Positions 32,902 to 44,400 are shown, counted from the stretch's first letter. The stretch is DNA of 64,000 nucleotides from Sympetrum striolatum (GCA_947579665.1 OX388350.1:26569393-26633392); one strand, 5' to 3'. Translations and numbers: made by a program. The notes: a model not told the origin generated them from the letters alone.

Positions 32902-35735
32902 GGGGAGAGTTAGGTTATCTGGGCCACTTTTTTTCAAATTGATCTGAAATATTACCTATTTAAGTTAACTACATGAAATTTCACATGAAATTAAAGTAAA
33001 CTGTTCTCCTCACAATCTGTGAAGCAGTATCCCCACAGTGCTTACCATTTTTGTGAAATTTGAAATTTTTACATCTTCTGCAAAAGGACCACCTAACCTA
33101 ACCGGTAAGGTTAACTGGACCAGGCAATGAATCCAATGCATATAAATTCAATAATATTATTATCATCTTGAACACATATTACAAATGATCTGGAGTATTG
33201 CTTTGGGCAAAATATTAATTGTTAATACAAAAATAGACTTATTCACTGTATTGTATTAGAAAATCATACCTAGAATAAGCTGTATTCACGCAGGTCCACA
33301 TTAAAATAAATCATCCCCTCAAATCTTTGTCGGGCATCCCTCAGAGGATTAGGAAGTTTTACAACAATATCTACAGATTTAACAAAAGCATTTTCATCAG
33401 TTATGGAAAATCTGGTTGAGGGGAAGTGCCGTTTGTAGAATGTGACTTCAGCACCACTACGACGAGAGTCCTTCACAACAGCAATGAAGTTGCGACCTGA
33501 ATCCTTTTTCACTCCATGAACTTTAGCAATTATAAAGTCGCCAGCTTTAATTTCAGTGAAATCATCATCTTCAAACACTTCATTACAAGAAGAATCATCT
33601 AACAGCATGCTCTCACTTTCATCAGATGAAATGTTCAATTGATCCTTTTTAGCAGTTCTCTTATTTTTAGTCTTTTTTAATTCTCTGGAATGAGCTTCTT
33701 CTTCCAAGCGGGCCTTGATTGGTGAACTTGTAAGAATAAGAGATTCTCCTTTCTTTCTGCCACAACCATCTGTTTTTCGTGGTCCACACTTTGGGATTGG
33801 CCGCAAAGACTCAGGAGAAACAAAATGGTCTGCTGTCTGTGATTGCTGTGCATGAGAATGTGAAGAAACTGTATGAGCAGCATCGGTGCTGGAAGTCGAA
33901 GGAACTGGAGCAGAGACATGATAGGCTGAAGGAACTTGATCAGTTTGAGTAGCTTGAAAAGGACGGTCTGTCACAGATGAACAAAGGAAATCATCTTCAC
34001 CAAATATTTCGTCATTGAATGGCACTATCCCTGTAGCTTTAAATCCTTTAATGATATTAGCAGGAGTGAATGCACATGGAAAAGCTTCGCCCACTAGTCC
34101 TGCTACATCATAAATGCAAAGTGTCTGACCAGGATGATTGAGTAGCCACCTATCACAAGCCTTGTTATAGTAAGCCTTTAAAGGTCCATAAACTGATACA
34201 TCCAGTGGCTGGAGCCTATGGCTTGTATGAGGCGGTATTGTTAATAAAACTATGCCATTTTCTTTGGCAAATGATATTGCCCTTATTGACATATGGCTCT
34301 CATGGTTATCTACAATGAGAAGCTTTGGCTTTTCTTTGCATGGTCGTTCATGTTTGACAAAATGTGCCAGTACATCTATAAATATGTCTCTGGTCATCCA
34401 TCCGGAGGTATGAGCTGCACCTATACTTCCAGGTGGGGCATTGTGAAGCATATGGTCCTGAAAATGCACACGAGGGAACACAAAAAATGGAGGAACTGCT
34501 TTTCCTGTGCCCCCAATGATACCACACATAGTTATGAGAGTGCCTTTTTCTGCAGAAGTCATCTTCCCCACTTGCTTCTGGCCACAAGGAGATACTATCC
34601 TTCCAGGCTTCTGCACCGTTGTGAGGCCAGTTTCATCGAGATTGTAAATGTCCTCTGGTCCAAATCCAAATTTCTCAAATGCAGCTTTCAAGTTTGAGTA
34701 AAATTTACCCACATTACATTTATTGAAGCTGGTAGCACGGCTTAAACTTGTAGCTTCAGGCTGTCGAAGAGAAAGTTTGTGTCTCTTCATAAAAGAACGA
34801 AGCCATTCTTTCCCAGCCATTTTTTCTTGGCTCCAATTTGGTAATAGTTGCTTATTATTAACTGCTGCAAATTCATATGCCAGCCTCCTTGTGTCTGTGA
34901 ATGATAAGCCATAATGCATACCTGCAATTTTCTTTAAGTAGGAGCACAAAGAGAGTTCTTCTCCTGGAGTAAACACTTTTTTGTGCTCATTGGATGGTCT
35001 AAAGTTTACTTCACACCCATTAGCAGATTTTTCGACAAACCGTTTTAGTGTTGTCCGTGGGATGTTGAATTGTTTAGATGCAGTACGAATACTAGTTCCT
35101 TCTTTGGTAGTTTTTACAGCCAGTTTCAAATCTTCTACTGAGTAAGACCGGTGATCAGTTGTACGCTTTCGAACACGAGGCATCTAAAATATAAAATTTG
35201 AATTAGAGATGTAACTCAATTAGAATTAATTAAATAAAATAATAACATAACACCAACTCATTTAAGATAGTAATGGCAAATCATCAATATGAAACAGGTA
35301 CAAAAAATATGATGGGGTTAGGTGGCCCGGTCCACATAACCTCACTGGCTAGGTGTCCAGTTAACCCCTCAGCACATGTTTCTCTTTATCAGCCCCAAAA
35401 CATGCTTTGAAACAATTTCCATTCAAAACAAAACAAACCATCATAAAGAATAAACACTTACGATTAATATGGTGTAAAGAACTTCCCTGTAGCTCTTCTT
35501 GGGCAGCAATTTCGATGGTGACAAGATGAGAGGGAAAAAAACTTGTGATCATGAAAAAGTAACAATTCAAACTATTAAGTACAGGTGATGCTTTTCGACT
35601 GTTAGTAAAGGTTTAGGTTGTCTATCCTGTGGTGTTCTTTATGTCATCTATTGGAGAAGACAGGAAACAGCAACCAACAAATTTTAAAGGCATGGACCAC
35701 TTAACCTAACCGGACCAGATTACCTAACTCTCCCC
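32902..35735 (-). mobile_element. pogo/Tigger-type DNA transposon with TIRs and TA duplication
   Basis: TIRs of about 26 bp: ggggagagttaggttatctgg at 32902 and its near-complement ending at 35735, flanked on both sides by TA (32900-32901, 35736-35737). Subterminal blocks repeat the TIR-like words ttaggt(t/gg)...ggcc and ggacca.ctaacctaaccgg on both sides (33088-33122; 35310-35370; 35693-35720). These are likely transposase binding sites. The element contains one intact gene and interrupts the AT-rich tandem duplication. It looks complete and young. Confidence 0.93.
33270..35183 (-). CDS. pogo/Tigger-family transposase (CENP-B/Jerky-like), intact 637 aa
   Basis: A single uninterrupted frame. 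Residues 12-55 form a psq-type helix-turn-helix (YSVEDLKLAVKTTKEG...ASKQFNIPRTTLKRFV). Residues 70-145 form a second CENP-B-type HTH (TPGEELSLCSYLK, then AGKEWLRSFMKRHKLSLRQPE). The DDE_1 catalytic core has NLDETGL (Asp183), IVDNHESH (Asp292) and SHRLQPLDVSVYGPLK (Asp328), the DDD form usual in pogo. A Ser/Thr/Gln-rich linker follows (about 400-530). The C-terminal block (DFIIAKVHG...GMIYFNVDLREYSLF) is uncommon in short pogo proteins but seen in large insect relatives. Start chosen at MPRVRKRT, the typical N-terminus of this group. TIRs and all catalytic residues are present, so it may be active or recently active. Confidence 0.93.
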   Translation of the reverse strand: MPRVRKRTTDHRSYSVEDLKLAVKTTKEGTSIRTASKQFNIPRTTLKRFVEKSANGCEVNFRPSNEHKKVFTPGEELSLCSYLKKIAGMHYGLSFTDTRRLAYEFAAVNNKQLLPNWSQEKMAGKEWLRSFMKRHKLSLRQPEATSLSRATSFNKCNVGKFYSNLKAAFEKFGFGPEDIYNLDETGLTTVQKPGRIVSPCGQKQVGKMTSAEKGTLITMCGIIGGTGKAVPPFFVFPRVHFQDHMLHNAPPGSIGAAHTSGWMTRDIFIDVLAHFVKHERPCKEKPKLLIVDNHESHMSIRAISFAKENGIVLLTIPPHTSHRLQPLDVSVYGPLKAYYNKACDRWLLNHPGQTLCIYDVAGLVGEAFPCAFTPANIIKGFKATGIVPFNDEIFGEDDFLCSSVTDRPFQATQTDQVPSAYHVSAPVPSTSSTDAAHTVSSHSHAQQSQTADHFVSPESLRPIPKCGPRKTDGCGRKKGESLILTSSPIKARLEEEAHSRELKKTKNKRTAKKDQLNISSDESESMLLDDSSCNEVFEDDDFTEIKAGDFIIAKVHGVKKDSGRNFIAVVKDSRRSGAEVTFYKRHFPSTRFSITDENAFVKSVDIVVKLPNPLRDARQRFEGMIYFNVDLREYSLF

Positions 35736-37239
35736 TACTCTTGTACATGTATATACTACATTCGATCGCTATATATTTACATATCTTCAGGTGATGTATT
35801 TTGTTCTTTTCATTAGATTAGTTGACTTGATTCATTTCTTCAGAAACTTTTTGTCTTAATGTGTGAAATATATACTATGGCATTTTTTATCATTTAAGAA
35901 TTCTTAATTAAGATTGTTAAAACATCAGTAATTTCGACAGTTAGTTGCTATCTCTCTAATTTGATGAATAATCTCTGGAAGAGTGGTTTTTAATGACTAT
36001 CAATAACTATTTAAGCAACTAGATTCACACAAAGAAAGAGGAAATATATTACATTGTGAAAATTAAATAGTTTTTGCTCATAAATCATAATACTTGTTCC
36101 TTTCCTTCTCTTTTTATTATTGTATTTTTGTTGACATTAATTCATCTCTCCAAATACTTAAGAAGTTCAATATTTTAAAATTATTATTAGGAATACCATT
36201 TTAGAGAGTTGCTGGTTTTGGTGTACAGTTATTTGTATGACTTTCACTTTTCACGTCTATGAATTGCACTTCTTAATACTTTGCCTTTGGAGAGCTGTCT
36301 TTACATGTTTCCTTAGTCTCTTCTTCAGTGCTTCAATATCTTTCTATTGGTTTCAAATTTCTTCTTTATTTGATTGGATTTTATTTGGTTTTCTTGAATT
36401 TCCCATTACATGGCTTCACAGTTTAAGTTCATTAGGTACTTTTTATTCTTGATTGTTTCATAGATTCTTATTCTGTTACTAAGCTTGTTCTTTGAGTGTC
36501 GACTTTTGTCTAGCTTTATTAATGTCATGCAACTCATCTCACTTCAAACAATATCTTCATCACATGTAATAAACTGCAGAATATCTGTATATAATTGTTC
36601 AACATTTTCTGTAGCTGCTTTATAACTGAATATTCTCAAATTTAATTTTAATTTTCTCTATTCTTCAACATTTTCATTACATTCCATTGTATATTCTTTA
36701 GATTTTGGGAAAGTATTTCAATAAACAATTGGTTGGTTGTGATCCAAAAGAAAAAACTTTTTATTTACATTGCAAACTCTCATTTTGGCATATCTATAAT
36801 TATATATCATATTATATTATATTATATATATTATCATTATAGTAGCTACTATTTGCTTCTTAGTTTACAATTCAAGACCCTTTATTTATAAATGTCAGTA
36901 TTTTGCAATGTTAGGTGTTAATTCATTTAAAGTTCAATTTATTGGGTGTGCTACAATATTTAACAGAATTTATATATGAATTAGTTTGTATTCCTTTTAT
37001 ATGGGGCAACTGTTTGGGAGAAAAGGTTTTTCAAGATTTTAATTATTTATTGAATATTTTATCAAATGACTTTTGCGTGAATTCAAATTTAGAAATGCAA
37101 ATTATTACAACGTTTAAATATTAAACATATAGGGAAATATTTGAGATGGTGCTGGTAATTCATTAAGTAGTTATCTTTTCTGAGAATTTTAACTCCAAAG
37201 ATGCAAATGACCTAAAGAACATTGAATATTGTTTTGCTT

Positions 37240-39580
37240 TTAGATTATGATGCACACCCCTCGTTGTCTTCTGTTCTTGTTATTTAAAAAATTTTGATTT
37301 TGAATTGGTAAGTGCTTTTTTTTAGATTTGTTAAAGGATAAATAGATTTTCATTGATGTTTTCATAAGTGGGTTGAAATTACTCTTCATTGCACTCAATG
37401 GTAGAATAGAGCAACAGGTTTGTTAGTTGCATTCTTGATCTTCAAATGAAGCTTTAAATTGAATACTTGTCGTTATCATTGCTATTTGCAATGGTGGTCT
37501 GAGTAGAATATTATGAGGGTTTCCTTTCATGTTCATTAACATAAAACTTTATTTATTGAATATTTAAGCATAGCGTTTAACTCAATTTTATGGGTGGCTT
37601 GTATTGTAATGAAAATGATATGGAATTTGACAGTTCTTCATAAAATAAGTCAATTTATAAAGATTTAGATCTTAATTAATAATATTTAGTAGTATTATTG
37701 ATTATTTTGACATTTTTCAAAGCTAGTAGGTTGCTTGATAATTAGTTGACCATAGATGCATTTCTAGTTAAAAAATCCTTGAATACTTTTCAGTTTTTCT
37801 CTTACTTGCTGTTGAAGATTGTTTATCATTAAGTAAATAATGAAAAATTCCAAGATTATAGCAATTTTACTTTGAAGTTGAATCAAGTGCTGTTTTGTTT
37901 TAGATTTGTGTGCATTTTTTTCAAGAAATAGATTTCTCTGAGATTTTTCATAAGTCAATTATAATTGGCTACTATAAAAAGTTATCTATGCTTTTAATAG
38001 CTATATATAAGATAGTAAACAAATAAGTTGATCAATTGAATTCAAAATTTCAGTTAGAGTTCAGCAGTTGGAAATTAAATTTTTTAAACTTTAAATGTTA
38101 CAAATTTAATTTTTATCTTCATAAAAGTTAGTTGTTTTAAAGTCAATTGAAAGTCTGGATGAGAGTTTTTTATTGAAATCGAATTTGTTTACTGTAGTTA
38201 AGATAAAAGATTCTTCAACATGATTATTTTATTCAAACTTTATTTTGTTGTTATTATTGGTTTTCACTTCAAGTATTGATATTATTTCAGTCTAAATTTT
38301 ATAAAAATAGACAATTAATTATTCATAAAATCAGTCAGTCAGCAAAGATTTTTAAGTTTTTGATTAATATTTGGTTCAATATATTCCTTTGAAAGTTGTT
38401 GAATTGTACTGGTTGTTTAGGGCTTATTATGGTTTCAAGTTAGTAGAATGTAACTGCAATTATTAAAAAGATTAAGCATCCACAGATAGAATTTTGAAGC
38501 ATTTACTTAATAACAAATAAGATATTAGGGGGTGATGATGCTGCTTTGAATTTGATTCATAGAGTCTTTTTTTTTAGATTTTAAGCTTTTCATCATTGTC
38601 AGAAAGAAATAGATATTCTTGAGTAATTTTCATAAGTGTGTTATAATTTCATGGCATAATGATAAAATAAATAGTTGAATATCCCATTATTTTGGGCTGT
38701 ATCTTGAGAAATTCATAGTTTTATTTGGTCAGGACATATATATTACAATGTTTTGAGGATAGTAAGGGCCTTTTTAATCTTATATTGATACATAATGATT
38801 TTTGGTAGAGACTTGTTTATTTCTATGCTTTGAATTCATTCATGTTGTTTTCTCAATCTTTACTCTCTATCTTATGATGTTGCCATTACCGGAAAAAAGA
38901 AATTTATTTTGTAAATGCAGAAATATTTTAATCATTATACATGGTGAGTAGTGTCATAATAGTTTTGATGCCGAAACTTGGTAATTTTCATTTATTTTGA
39001 GGAAATTGTGTTAATCTTAGAATGTGTCCTCATTTAGTTGGATAATTTGTTTGCTGCAGCTATTTAGTTCTTTTGTTAGTTTCATCACAGTTTAGAAATA
39101 AGCCCACACCTTGGAAGTTATGTGTATTCTCACATGTTGTATCTTCTTATGGATGGGAGTGATGAATATCATGTGCAAACTTCAAGTCTGATTTCCCTAA
39201 AGTAATTTTTCTTGAGTCATTTATGAAGTTTATATTCACTAATTGTTTTTGTTTGCATGCGATTTATTTTAAAAATAATTTTTTCATTTTCAGTTGTAAA
39301 ATTATTTGAATCTAACATGCAAAGTTTAAATTGAATTTTAAAATTAATTTAGAGTATTAGTTTGATTTCAAATGATTAGTTGAAGACATTATAATTTAAG
39401 TTTATTTCAGAACTTTGTATTATTTCAAGTTAAAAAATTAAATTAAAATTGTTTTCATGAAATATTTTAATTGATAAGAAAATCTGAATGTTTCTATTAA
39501 TGTTAAAAGTTTACTGTAAATCAATTGAAATGTTTAATAAAATATTCCAAGTAGTATGTTCTAATTTTTCTTCATTGCAG
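37240..39580. other. Long AT-rich stretch, nothing recognised
   Basis: About 2.3 kb of very AT-rich DNA with short frames only. No RNA gene, splice-supported exon or clear repeat was seen. Confidence 0.5.
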
Positions 39581-39761
39581 GTGGAACTATTCAAAGTCCA
39601 GAGCAGTGGAAAATTTTCAGTCTACATTGTAAACATTGGAAAATAATCAAAGTCCAGTAAAGCATGCTAAATGCAAGTGTTTCTGGACTTTGATTATTTT
39701 CCATTGTTTACAATGTGGACTTTGAAAATATTCCACTGCTCTGGATTCTGAAAAGTTCCAC
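39581..39761. repeat. Foldback hairpin with about 78-bp arms
   Basis: Left arm 39581-39656 (gtggaactattcaaagtccag...aatcaaagtccag) pairs with right arm 39683-39761 at about 90 percent or better, with a loop of about 26 nt. The word caaagtcca occurs twice in each arm. It could be a MITE-like foldback element or the source of a long hairpin RNA. Confidence 0.85.
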
Positions 39762-39900
39762 TGCAGCTGCCAACACCTGTACCTGGTTGAAAATTTCGAA
39801 GTCCTGAAAAATATGACTTTGAACTTGACCTTGAGGTGACCTTGAACCAAGTCTGAATCTCTGGAGATAGTGAATACTGGGCCAGGGACTTTTATTCCAC

Positions 39901-39944
39901 GGAGCAGTGAAACACACCCCTTTCTGGGTGCATTCCACTGCTCC
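39901..39944. repeat. Second short hairpin sharing the gagcagtgg word
   Basis: ggagcagtg...cacaccc (39901-39919) pairs with gggtg...cactgctcc (39926-39944). The gagcagtgg word also occurs in both arms of the larger hairpin at 39581-39761, so the two hairpins are probably parts of one composite foldback element (39581-39948). Confidence 0.65.
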
Positions 39945-40292
39945 TTCTAAATCATTATTATACAATGATATATATTTTAAAATTCTTTATTTCAAAGAAA
40001 TTACAAGGAAATCAATTGGACACATTTTTGTACAACATAGAAAAAAATCATTTCAAAACTTAGAATATTACAATAAATGAAAGTTCAATGGAAAATCAAA
40101 ATATTTGTCAAAAACAAATTTATCAGAAACATCAAAATATACACTAAGAAATTCAATAGAAAATTAAATGAATGTCAAAAAGAATAAGCAGGAATTATAA
40201 ATCACAAATATTCATTTAAGGAAATCTTTACAAAATTGATCTGAATTGAGAAATCAATAAAATGAATAATAGTTATATGGAAGATTACAACA

Positions 40293-40998
40293 TTGCAAAT
40301 TAAGATACATTCAAAACATGTGCAAGGAGTCCACTGGTGTAGTAACCAGGCTACAATACATCCATTTGCGTGTTACAGCAGAAATACTGGCGATAAAGTC
40401 ACACCTTTCGGTATGGTAATTATTTCAGATTGCATGGAACATAACGTAGGAACATTTCATACCTTTCAAAAGAAACTAATAACCTTTCTTCGAAGAAGGG
40501 TACGTAATCTACGTAACATAATTTACTGTTTCACAGAGCTGTATCTCAATACAAGAACCGCTACAACATGAGTAATTTGTTTCATTACCAAGGGGAATTT
40601 GGAGTTAATGCTGAATGGCATTTCTATGCTACATCGCACGGAAAGGGTCCAAGTGACCTGCTAGGAGAAATGCTAAAGCGATTAGCCACAGTCTGCAGCG
40701 TCCGTATGGAGAACACATTCAGAATCCTAAGGAACTGTACGAATAGGCTCAATCAAATGTTAAAGGGATGGAGTTCGAGTTTGTAGCCAACGAAGAAGTG
40801 ACCGAGGTAAAGAAGAAGCTGGTCAGAAGATTTCGAGAGGCACCTGCCATGGAAGGTATCCGTTCATGTCATGCAGCTATTCCACTAAGCAAGAAAGATG
40901 TATTACTGAAAAGACTTACTACTTTCAGCTTCTCTGGCACTGATTTGCAAAGTTTTAAGGATAGTTCGGATATATTTCAAGGTCCAGTAAGAAGGTAA
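40293..40998 (+). pseudogene. Decayed transposase-like gene (QYKN / EWHF.ATSHGKG family)
   Basis: Three overlapping frames read colinearly with two frameshifts (about 40530 and 40765). The first gives SKHVQGVHWCSNQATIHPF and VIISDCMEHNVGTFHTFQKKL. The second gives AVSQYKNRYN and then EFGVNAEWHFYATSHGKGPSD followed by LGEMLKRLATVC. The third gives EFEFVANEEVTEVKKKLVRRF and IPLSKKDVLLKRL. I recall this combination (ISDC, QYKN, EWHFFATSHGKG) from poorly characterised multicopy proteins of insects and cnidarians. The conserved acidic residues in that order suggest an RNase H-like core, but the function is inference. No intact frame remains. Confidence 0.6.
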
Positions 40999-41295
40999 GT
41001 GAATTTCATTTGCGAGATTAAGTAGGTAACATTTTTCTCAGGGCTAAACAAAACTTTCATACTTTAGGTCTGCAGCTAAGAGGCATATAACCTCGATAAC
41101 TAAAACTGCACGTACAGACGTCCCTAATCAGAGAAAATGGAAGAAAAATTGATTTTTTTAGGTGTTCTGTGCTTCTGTAACTAGTATTGCGTTTGTTTTT
41201 TTATTTCCACGCTTTATAAAAATTAATGAAAATATTATTGAACATTAATATGGACAAAAATATCAATGTTAAATATTTATATTGGTAGTATATTG

Positions 41296-41785
41296 AATAT
41301 TTCCTTGATCTATGCATATTTTTCTTGAAATAGGTGTTTGATCGAGGGATTGTAACGTCTCGTTCAGTCTGCCCTAGCGAATTTCTTTTCCCAGAGTGTA
41401 ATGACTCCTATTGGTTTCATCTGTTGGCAAGGGTGAAGGGAATTCAAGGGTCGGTTAATATTGGTTGATTAGTTAAAATTGGTGAAAAGCAGATGGAAGA
41501 ATAAGCGTGCTGAGATTATGGAGGCCACACTTCCGAACGTTCAGTGCGCGAGCCGGACGGCGCGGCGAGCGTCACGCCTATACTCAAAAATTTTTTTCTT
41601 TCTTAAATGAAATATTATTCTCGGCAATTTTTTTAAAATTGTAGAGGAGAGTTGTATATACAACATATAAAAAAATGAGAAAAATCGAAGGGGTGGTTAC
41701 ATCGTCAAAAATCGATTTGAAAATTTTAAATTGTTATAAACTTTATTAAATTGTTTAAATTTTATAAAAATTTCCTATAATTATC
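41296..41785. repeat. Direct repeat, copy 1 (about 485 bp)
   Basis: Starts atatttccttgatctatgca and is highly similar to copy 2 at 43478-43950 for its whole length. It includes a GC-rich core (gtgcgcgagccggacggcgcggcgagcgtcacgcc, about 41544-41578). The repeat could be an LTR, or two insertions of one element. It continues into further sequence that copy 2 lacks because that copy is cut by the B-box fragment. Confidence 0.8.
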
Positions 41786-43477
41786 TTTTCTAACACAAGG
41801 CCTTTAAGTTAAGCCATTATTTGTATTTTTAGCTTCCACATTACCGGAGATATGGCCTCGAACGCGAAGGCACTTATGTAAAATTTCAAAATTTTTAACA
41901 TTGCAATATTTCGTAAACAATTGCGTTAATTACAAAACGGCTTGGGGGTTTTCATTTTGTTATCAAATCAAAGCGATCTGCCAAATTTGGTCAAAATCGG
42001 TTACCTCAAGGGACATCACCTTGTCGAATTGGCATGGAATGACCCAGAGATATTAAGAATTTTCGTCCGAAAAGGGTGACATTATTCGTAAATACAAGCT
42101 CTACCTGCTTTTTTAAGGTGTTGAAGTTTTTTTCGGTTTTATAAATCTAATAAATATGTTTGTCATCAATTCATTTAATTTCAAATAAGAATAAGATACT
42201 TGTGCCTTTTAATTGACCATCATTATCCAGCCGTCTATTCTCCTTATGACAATTAATTAAAAAACCTGCTAAAAACTCCCAATCAAATTTAAAATGCATT
42301 GATATTCATATAACTCATTACTTTCTCCCACTCCATGCTGTTGCTTTAAAATGGAAAACAGATCCTCTTACGAAATCTACTGAAGCCCTTCTAAGGGACA
42401 AAAATCGCCAATATGTTGAAAATCTAAGGACCAGTCTGTCATAAGAATTTCCAGCCCGCGAAGAAGAGGAAAACCAAGCGGTCGCTCTTGGAATGAAATT
42501 TTTCATTCTCCCTCTAAATTCCTTCCCTTTAAACTGGTAATTCTTTGCGGATTTATGAATAAGGCGAAATATGTTAGGCTTCTATCGGCAGTGAATATGT
42601 TATCGCTGTCAAAAATACAGAGCCTCTCTAATTCATTATTGTTTATTTATCAGTGAGAACTCACTATAAGCCCTGCTAATATGCACTATGTAATATAAGA
42701 AGATATGAAAAAGAACGAATAAGACGTTTGACAAGAGGTTCAGATAAGATGTAAATTGATGTAGATAAAGGGATGTAAATTTGCGCCTAGCAATTAGGCA
42801 AAGAAACCGATGAGACAGTGGTCGCCTCAACGTCTCCTGGCTCTCCTCGAGCCAGGAGACTCTCCGTTGCCATATTTGAGGGAATTCTGTCTTGAAGGCG
42901 TTCAGTCATAGTCAGATAGCTTCTCACCACCGGCCACTCGAACGAGTAAGTGAAGCAAATAAAATCGGACCTTGCGAACTCCCCTAAACTGAATCACTTG
43001 TTAGCTTTCTGCCGATTTCCCATTAGCCTAGTGTATTTTAAGACCTTGACTCGAAGACTTATCGGCTCCGTCTTCCTTTTTAGAATTTTGCTTTAGAGTC
43101 AATCTGGGGCTAAATTTCAGAACACGTGTTTCGGAAATTCGGTCACAGAAAACGTATGCAATTTCTTATCTTCCTCAAGAAGAAATCGAGAACACTGTCG
43201 AGCGAGATACATCGACTTCAAACAAAGCTAACAGACTTTTTTCTCTATTGCTAAGTTGTTTCATTGAACTGTTTAATAGAAAATGTACATGCCGAAGATA
43301 CATTAACCGGTATGTATCCTAATTGAATTCGTATAAAACGGTAATAACTAAAAGATTATTCAAATTACTCCCAAAAACATTTTCCTTGACAACCCGTTTC
43401 CTTGACTGCCTATTTTCTGTAGCTTAAACATTGTGTTACTCGATTTTTCAGGTCCCTTTGAATTCGACTTAGGTTGG
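41786..43477. other. Sequence between the direct repeats, no gene recognised
   Basis: About 1.7 kb without a recognisable domain; there is no gag, RT or integrase signal. The text 'gccaaatttggtcaaaatcggttacc' (about 41980) is of a kind common in insect repeats. A 12-bp hairpin is at 42832-42860. Confidence 0.45.
42832..42860. repeat. 12-bp perfect hairpin
   Basis: gtctcctggctc (42832-42843) pairs perfectly with gagccaggagac (42849-42860) across tcctc. It is GC-rich in an AT-rich context. No U-run follows, and no function is assigned. Confidence 0.7.
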
Positions 43478-43950
43478 ATATTTCCTTGATCTATGCATTT
43501 TTTGCTTGAAATAGGTGTTAGATCGAGGGATTGTAACGTCTCGTTCAGCGACTTTCTTTTCCCGGAGTGTAATGACTCCCATTGGTTTCATCAGTAGGAA
43601 AGGGTGAAGGGAATTAAAGGCTCGGTTACTATTGGTTGAACAGCTAAAATTGGTGAAAAGCAGATGGAAAAATAAGCGTGCTGAGATTATGGAGGCCACA
43701 CTTCCGAACGTTCAGTGCGCGAGCCGGACGGCGCGGCGAGCGTCACGCCTATACTCAAATATATTTTTCTTTCTTAAATGAAATATTACACTCGCCAATT
43801 TTTTTTAATTGTAGAGGAGGGTTGTATGTACAACATATAAAAAAATGAGAAAAATCGAAGGGGTGGTTACACCGTCAAAAATCGATTTGAAAATTTGAAA
43901 TTGTTATTAACTTTATTAAATTGTTTACATTTTATAAAAACTTCCTATAG
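43478..43950. repeat. Direct repeat, copy 2
   Basis: Matches 41296-41785 with small deletions (for example around gtctcgttcag...gactttcttttcc). It stops at about 43950, where the B-box family fragment begins. Confidence 0.8.
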
Positions 43951-43954
43951 TATG

Positions 43955-44400
43955 GGGTTGAATATCATAAATATATTTCATAATCAAATTTTACATATTC
44001 GCTGATGGTCCTTGGTTCAATCCCAGAGGGCCATTTACATTCCTCAATGCATTTCTTATGGAGATAACGGAAACAAATTTTAGGTACTTCCCGGCATGAT
44101 ATCGACTTCAAACTTTGCAAAAAATAAGATCAAGTTCTTACAAATCAAACTCTGCATTCACAACTACCTATGTGTCCTGGGTTCGTCACTAGGTGTCTCT
44201 ACAATCAGTAACTGATCCAATTTTTAAGAATTATATTGAACCCTTCCCAATAATATAGAAACTTGAAATTCAGTATATAGATAGAAATGATAGATACATT
44301 TCAAAAACATGTTTTAGATTTCCTAGATAGTCCTTGGTTCGAATTCAGAGAGCCATTTACTTTCGTGAAAAGTAGGACGTCGTTTGCATGGAATGCATTT
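43955..44400 (+). repeat. Dispersed internal fragment of the B-box repeat family (modules c-d-e)
   Basis: Three T-loop-like motifs (ccttggttcaatccc at about 44010, cctgggttcgtcact at about 44178, ccttggttcgaattc at about 44333) are spaced 160-168 bp. Flanking words match modules c, d and e of array units 2 and 6. Neither unit end is present, so the piece is truncated on both sides. Confidence 0.82.

Larger units (their letters stand above)
29490..37240. repeat. Diverged tandem duplication, unit about 2.3-2.4 kb, two copies plus a partial third
   Basis: Colinear similarity is visible at several places. 'ggattgaattttg' blocks start at about 29500 and 31752, with a related block at about 37001. 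'ctccaaataagca.atgaccttga.gact' lies at 30176 and 32602. 'aactcatctcacttcaaaca.tatctt' lies at about 31280 and 36533. The stretches 30250-30600 and 32650-32895 plus 35736-35850 also match. After subtracting the 2834-bp pogo element, copy 2 is about 2.41 kb and copy 1 about 2.25 kb. No coding content was recognised; the unit is AT-rich. The pogo element entered copy 2 after duplication. Confidence 0.7.

Noticed and set aside
34293..34914. Plus-strand frames of 134 and 63 aa
   Set aside because: They are antisense shadows of the pogo transposase.
41296..43950. Complete LTR retrotransposon
   Set aside because: No gag, protease, RT or integrase motif occurs between the repeats, and no primer-binding site or clear TSD was seen; kept only as direct repeats.
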